A DNA stretch of 64,000 bases, taken from Lepidonotus clava. Taxonomy: Eukaryota; Annelida; Polychaeta; Phyllodocida; Polynoidae. The position numbers and the translations under genes were made by a program. The stretch is taken from NCBI GenBank assembly GCA_936440205.1, contig OW387138.1, forward strand, positions 28,477,541 to 28,541,540, read 5' to 3'. Below, piece by piece: positions 58,050 through 64,000 of the stretch. Each line of letters begins with the position of its first letter. The first letter of the stretch is position 1. The notes below the pieces were generated by a model, which had not been told where the DNA came from, did no database searches, and worked only from the letters and a program-made list of their open reading frames with translations.

Positions 58050-58390
58050 AGTCCCTATTATAGGATGTGCATAATATGGGACAAACTCTCATCAGAGGTG
58101 CAATGTATTGATGATGCCCATACATTCAAAGAAAGGATCCAAAAATTGGACATGAACACTTATGCTTGGAAAACCTGACACTAACCAATCAGTAAAATAT
58201 GTCTATGGAATGATCCTTCATTCCGGACTATAGAATTTATAAGTATAAAAATCTACAAAACAAATCATTATCATCACAAATATCATCAATTTGTACTAAC
58301 ACATTAATTGTAACTAACCTTTTCGACTATCTGAAAAGCGTTTTTTGAAAACGAGATGGTTTTGTTCAATAAAAAAAAAATAAAAAAAAT
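58050..58390 (+). mobile_element. Decayed LINE 3' end with A-rich tail
   Basis: The plus strand reads IIWDKLSSEVQCIDDA then HTFKERIQKLDMNTYAWKT to a stop at 58176-58178, matching the 'W..L...V..A.TFK.R' ending of non-LTR RT ORF2. About 190 bp of 3' UTR follow, ending in AATAAAAAAAAAATAAAAAAAAT (58368-58390). A 5'-truncated, dead copy whose upstream RT part is not recognisable. Confidence 0.7.
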
Positions 58391-60742
58391 ATCCATGTTT
58401 GTCTGGTTAATTTAAAGTAATGGCGCGTTTACTTTGGGTATAACAGAGCACTCAGTCAATTATGTTTTATGTTAGTAATGTTAAAATAGCCTTAGACAAA
58501 CCCCTCATGTGGCACTTGTGTTTGTGAGATAATTCATGTTTTGTGCTGGAACATGTCTCCAAATCCCTGTAGAGGTCCCACACCACATGTCAAACAAAGC
58601 CTTCACACCGCCGGAGGCCGGAGCTGGGACAGTTGTAAGGGATTAGGGAGATAATCCTACCCTACCCACTTTCCTACACTCTTCCAAACATTAAACCTTT
58701 CCAGTAGGTCCTTGTCTCAATGGAGGAGCTCTGTGAACAAAGATCCACCACCTACTCATTCTTCTAAGTGAGTAAAGCTCTTAATTGTCTTGCCTACCTC
58801 CGTTAACATGCACAGAAACACCTGTCAGTTTGGTACAGTGATGAATTTATATTCTAATGTCTAGATAATTTACAAAGGTTCGTGATGTAGATTAAAGCTT
58901 ATGCAAAAATATACGATTTTAAGCTTATGAAAATGATAAAATGTATTACCTATTACTTATTGGATTTTCTGAGAATGCATAGATTTATATGCTACTCAGG
59001 CATTGAATGTAAACAAGTGCTTTTGCACTTATTTTATGTCTGAATAAATAAACGAATTTAAAAAAAACAACTAAGAAATAGCGCGTATGTCATGTAAGCA
59101 AACAGTCATGTCATTGTTTTCCTTATAGATAGTGGAAAACGGTATAACGTATAAATGAGATATAGAAATTAATATATTGAATCTTTTTTCTGTCGTTCGA
59201 TCTGATCTAGGCCTTATACAAACACCACCACCTGTCACAGGGGTATGTTAGACCGACAGACATTGTGATGACGACCTAGCCGGGACTCTGATGGGGTTTG
59301 AGAGGGATGTAGGCGTGGACCGACTGCTGAGAGGGAGTTGGGAAGGGATGGCTCATGGGGATTCTCATGGGGATTAGGGGCTCCAGCTATGTGAGCAAGT
59401 AGTAAGCAGATCCATTGACATCAAGATCTTCGATGTTCTAAAAGAAGTCGTAGATACAGAAGTTTTCTGGACCTATGAAGACGTATAATTCTGACATTTT
59501 CTAGTCGTGATTTTTACAACACAAGACCGGATGTAGGCTGAACAAAGAGGAGATGGATATAATTCCGGCATGCTTAGAATATTAAATAGTTTTACAATGT
59601 AATTTATATGTTGCAACTTATGCATGGACTCTTAGAAATATTGATCTATATTGGATAATCAATACTCTAGCGCCATTGTCCTTTATGAATAGTCGGAGGC
59701 ATTCATATCGTAGACAAGAGAACTTAACTATAGTGACCTAATCACCCAACCTTTTCTGATCATTATAATAATCTGTATTGTTACCCTTCATACCCGAGCC
59801 CCTTCTCAAACCACCAGGGCCCACCACAGCTGCTCTCACACAAGCACACACACACATCCCCTGACAGGACACGTTTTAACCCAATCTACACGCGTATTGG
59901 AATGAGGGGAAAGCAGATTATTTCCAATCAGCAAATCTCTTGGGCTGGTTGCTCCAGGGTTGGTGAATGTAACACCTGGATAGTTGTGTTTTTGTAAGGA
60001 GAAGCTCAGAGTAGGTAAACACGGGAGTTGATAAGGTGTGCTGACGCCCGAGGGGTAGGTGATAGGACCTGCTTCCAGGTGAGATAAGGTGGAGACAACT
60101 GAGCCCGGACAGGTGTGTGAAGCTATAAAGATACAACGTTCCTATGCCAATTCCAATGGGATATGAATTCACATATTTGTCCTGTCTCCAACGTTATCTG
60201 TATTTGAGCACTGCACTACCTAGTCAGCTCTAAAATTAATGTCGTTGCATCGGCACCAAGCAATTGTAACAAAAGGTTTGGCTTCAACACGATCAGTTAA
60301 TTGATGTCATATTGCTTCAGGAGGGGTTCTACACAGAGACTGATGGACTGTCAGCTCCCTGCCTCATCAATAAGCGAAATCTAATTCTTGCAAAAAGACA
60401 ATTGCTCTGATATGATTACTGAGATGAACAAATCGCATTAAATTGAGACCAGACCACCTGAGGGTTGGTATAGGGGTGGGTTGCCGTTGAACCTGTCGTC
60501 TGTTCAATGTTCTGCAAGGGTTGGCAGGCTATTGAAATGGCTGTTTGTCTTAAAATTCACTGTGGCGCGACCTAAATAACAATTTAGTTATTATGTATTA
60601 CACTTACATGGAAAGATCATCAACGAAGAATGTAGTTAAATAAAAATAAAAAAAAACCAAAAAAAAACCCAAGAAAATCCAGCTGCAGCGGCATGTTTTG
60701 TCCAACGCAGTTTAGTCAGCAATACCGAAAACTAAAAGAAAT
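58391..60742. other. Host DNA without a recognisable gene
   Basis: AT-rich. At 59040-59070 TCTGAATAAATAAACGAATTTAAAAAAAAC resembles a LINE or mRNA 3' tail, but no coding remnant precedes it. No RNA gene seen. Confidence 0.45.
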
Positions 60743-60909
60743 ATTTTGATAATTTCCGATCGACGACGCATTATGTATAATATATTTATATGTATTATAT
60801 CTTTGTTAATGTTTTGTGAAGAAAGATTTTGATAATTTCCGATCGACGACACATTATATGTATAATATATTTATATGTATATATATCTTTGGTAATGTTT
60901 TGTGAAGCA
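60743..60909. repeat. Tandem duplication, 83-bp unit, two copies
   Basis: Copy 1 60743-60825 and copy 2 60826-60909 both run from ATTTTGATAATTTCCGATCG to GTTTTGTGAAG, with a few substitutions and a small length change in the TATA-rich middle. Confidence 0.92.
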
Positions 60910-61008
60910 CGATCTACGTGCATCAAAATTGCTATTTGTGTTGCGGTGGTGACATAAAGTACTGGAACCATGTCTACATGACTTGTCATCCCACTAGAGG
61001 CTTTCCAT

Positions 61009-61156
61009 TTAGTACATACGCATGAAGGGGGGAGGGGGGATCCAGATTTTTGAAAATGTGCGTACATCCTAATACATATTCACTGCGTATTTTTGCCTAC
61101 GAGGCGGGGGGGTTGGAGTGTCTGAGATTTTCTAAAATTTGCATACGTACTAAATA
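61009..61156 (-). repeat. Dispersed two-unit repeat, copy 2
   Basis: On the minus strand two units carry GCAAATTTTAGAAAATCTCAG and GCACATTTTCAAAAATCTGG followed by C-rich runs, the same layout as 43428-43562. The ends TAGTACATACGCAT and TGCATACGTACTA are inverted relative to each other, suggesting a small transposon. Confidence 0.65.
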
Positions 61157-64000
61157 GAAGTCTCCGAGTACGATATAAACTCGGTGCCATAACAGTTATC
61201 CTCATTTGCATTTCAACTGTTACACAGTATATATACAATTCGTCAAGAATGAAAAATGTTTAGAGTCAATGTAACTAGGAAGGATTTAATACATATTATC
61301 TATTTATCTATGTCCAAGCCAATTCACCTAGTATTCATTGTTATTAAATATTACTCTGTTATATTTATTCTAGATGGCAACAGTGAATTACATATATAAA
61401 TATGTGTACGTTTACACAAATGCTTGCAGTAGCTAGATTGTGTTTACAGAAAAAATAATACTGATCGTAATCAGAGTTATCTAATACGATGTATAACTGT
61501 TTCCTATATTTATCTGCCTAGCATTTTCTCAATAATATAAAGTGTTATTCAACACAGTGATAATTATAATTCTATGAAAATGAAGATATCATACTATTTG
61601 CCCATTGTAAAGTTGTAAGCGCCAGGCAGTGTAGTCTTCATGGTGATGTGCATTGCCTGTAATAGCTGATAAGATGATCCTGGTTTGGCTCATGCCGACT
61701 ATGAATTATCTCATTAGACAAATCCATCACAATCTAACAATCAATCCTTTGACAGGCTATCTAATGATTGAACAATTTCTGCAGCAGGCATTGAGTCTTT
61801 AATTTGTGCCATTAGATCTGTCTAAATGCCATCGAAACAAACACATTACAAACAAATTACTGAATGGTTGTTGAAATCTAAGAAATTGATCTAGTAGAGA
61901 TTTCATCAGATGTAGCATTTAACGATTTGCAGGGATGCGCCATAGAAGGCCACTGTATTCTTAACTGTGTGGTGTCTCACAAAGGTATACTTTTTAATAT
62001 TTCACTCATGATTTCCGTTGGTCCGTTCATTTCTTAAGGAGAATATCCGAAATTTGAGACCGCCCCTGGGCTTACTTATGCATTGATCTATGCGCGGATT
62101 TCTGTTCCCTCTCTTCCCGCAATGATATATACTGAAGCCACCACATAATATATAACCGGAGCCACCTTCAGAAATACCAATATCTACTATCTGCCTAATT
62201 TGGTGATTGTGAAATAAACATACCAAGTTGACCGTAATTTGCTCTGTTGTATATAACTTGGTAGATAATCTTGAAAAGGCATTGCAGTAAAGTAGTCTAT
62301 GTTAAACCTGTGTCCTGCCTCTTGATTCCCGTGGCGGAACACTGCAGCATTGAGCTATGACCTAATGTTCTTCAAAGATCTGTTGCTAAATAAGCAACAA
62401 TCCTAAAAGAGCTGGATAGTCAAGGGGAACCATTTCTGTCCCTGATCTTGCTGATTTTCCATAATACAAAACAACGACCTTGGGTAAGATTCTACCTGTG
62501 CCTGTACCCCTGACCCCCCCCCCCCCCCCCACCACCACCACCACCACCAAGTAAGACCAGGTGGGCGGTGGGGCTGATCAATGAGTATTACCCAGGAAAG
62601 GCGCCAGGTAGACGCCTTGTCGGCCCTTTATAAAGTATGGGGTGCAATCTGTGTACTAAATAAGGGTAGGTGTTTAGCTGATTGAGAGTCCCATCGCTAC
62701 ACTGCCTTGGCCGTAGGTTTCATACATGAAAGTCAGATAAACTTGATACAGAATGATTATACTGAAATGGATCCAAATGCTCTGGGAGGGATACATGATT
62801 TGATTGCTGTAGGAACAATGAATGACGACATTTGAAATGAGAATAGGTTTGCGAGATATCTCAGGAATAAAGCAAGTCAAATATTATCTAATTATATTCG
62901 ACCTTCCTATGAAATGTCAACCTCATAACCAGGGGATTAATTCCGTCATCCGGTAAACATCTCCGAAGGTAGGCCTAAAGTAATTTTCATACTTGTTACA
63001 TGAAAGTCGTAGCTTGGAGTAACATTAATATTGCGATAAGCCGATGACACAATTTCGACCTTTCTATTTGTAACCTGTATGCTTCACAATCCAGATATAA
63101 TATGATGTTTAATGTGCTACACGTATTCAGCACTCTCATTGTAAATTCAGAGATTAATCAATAAAGTTAATATCATCCATATCACTCGCGTTCAGCTTTA
63201 TAAGGTTAAAGACTTTATTTAGTGTGAAGAGTTTGTTAAAGTTAAGTATTAAAATGGTGCTGTTGACATTTGGTTCCCGTTATAATGGGATTTGGTGTCG
63301 TATTCTACCTGTCTGCCTAAGTACACCGTCTGCCTCATAAAACCGAAGCTTTAAAGTGGATAGCTCGGACACAACCAGTGCATATGAGACACTTAATATG
63401 CACACATATATGCACATACATGCATGTAATGTGATATGATCAGCCTATATATACACATAATATATAAAATAGGTGCGTATATACTTACAAATATAATAAG
63501 TTATCTGGAAGTAATCAATTATTTAACAGTATCTTACAAGACCCTCCTGAATTCCAAGTTATATTGTATTTCTCAACAACCTTGTCACTTTATTAACATG
63601 CTCACAGTACTACTATTATCATTTCAATAGAGCATTGGGTGTGTAGCATGTTGAGATCTCTTTTGCCTTGCACATGTACATGGAAAATATTATCCCAAAG
63701 TTTTCTAATCGATTTGAAATTCAAAAAAGTTGTTTTCTAGTCCCTCAAACAATGGGCCAATTTACCTTTAAAATCGTGATCCAAACGACTATGAAAATAG
63801 TAGATTTTTATTAAGTTGCACAAAGGGCAATGGACTGGATAAAGGCCTAATCCTAAACCTGGTGTTTCACGAAACGACATTATCCAAAAACGACTAAACA
63901 AGGAGAAGCAAACCAATTTCAGGACAGACACTTATTTGTTGGTCAATAATCGTGTAGGCAGTTAAAGCTGTACATGTTGGCCCCTAAATCGGTCAAGAGT
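61157..64000. other. Host DNA; possible regulatory element at 61620-61860
   Basis: 61620-61860 is dense in developmental transcription-factor-like words (GATAAG, TGACAG, CCTTTGA, TAATGATTG, ACAAT), which might mark an enhancer; by eye this is weak. The remaining sequence is AT-rich and without recognisable genes. Confidence 0.3.
62514..62549 (+). repeat. Poly-C run joined to (ACC)n
   Basis: Seventeen C followed by six ACC triplets. Confidence 0.95.

Overview
This looks like nuclear DNA of an invertebrate animal, probably marine. The evidence is indirect: AT-rich unique sequence, two eukaryotic tRNA genes, long terminal repeat (LTR) and LINE retroelements with metazoan-style RT tails, many short inverted-repeat DNA transposons, telomere-like CCTAA runs, and frequent TAGGCCTA-type words. 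A mollusc or other lophotrochozoan is my guess, but the sequence does not settle the phylum. I found no convincing host protein-coding exon. The host part reads as intergenic or intronic DNA.

Layout: 1-3399 is the 5' part of a Ty3/gypsy element (copy A) on the minus strand, cut by the window start. 3400-15870 is host DNA with a CpG-rich promoter-like patch (about 9.3-9.7 kb), two decayed LINE 3' ends (14.0-15.1 kb) and a possible transcription start with a splice donor (15.5-15.6 kb). 15875-29447 is a complete-looking, very young 13.6-kb Ty3/gypsy element (copy B, plus strand) with 954-bp LTRs that differ at about one site, a CATG target duplication and a tRNA-Leu primer site. 29452-64000 is host DNA with a promoter/CTCF-like patch (32.7-32.9 kb), a 52-bp minisatellite (37.4-38.2 kb), a 3.6-kb foldback transposon (40.7-44.4 kb), two tRNA-Glu(UUC) genes, three short non-autonomous DNA transposons (53.3-55.3 kb), a LINE tail (58.0-58.4 kb) and several simple repeats.

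The most unusual object is copy B. Besides gag and pol (linked by a -1 overlap with a GGGAAAC heptamer), it carries a third ORF of about 836 codons. That ORF encodes a two-C2H2-finger protein with a long charged disordered middle and no signal peptide or membrane segment, so it is not an envelope gene. It sits behind what looks like its own TATA promoter. Downstream lies a 3.4-kb region without a long plus-strand ORF. It contains a striking array of eight stem-loops, all presenting the hexaloop ACGACC (one GCGACC) on stems whose sequences change but stay paired. Compensatory change of this kind points to selected RNA structure. A working idea (inference) is that the array is a recognition platform on the element's RNA, possibly for the ORF3 zinc-finger protein or Gag. 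Antisense protein-like tracts at 25.7-27.7 kb are a further unexplained component.

Copies A and B have identical Gag proteins and lie head to head about 12.5 kb apart, so the family has been active very recently.
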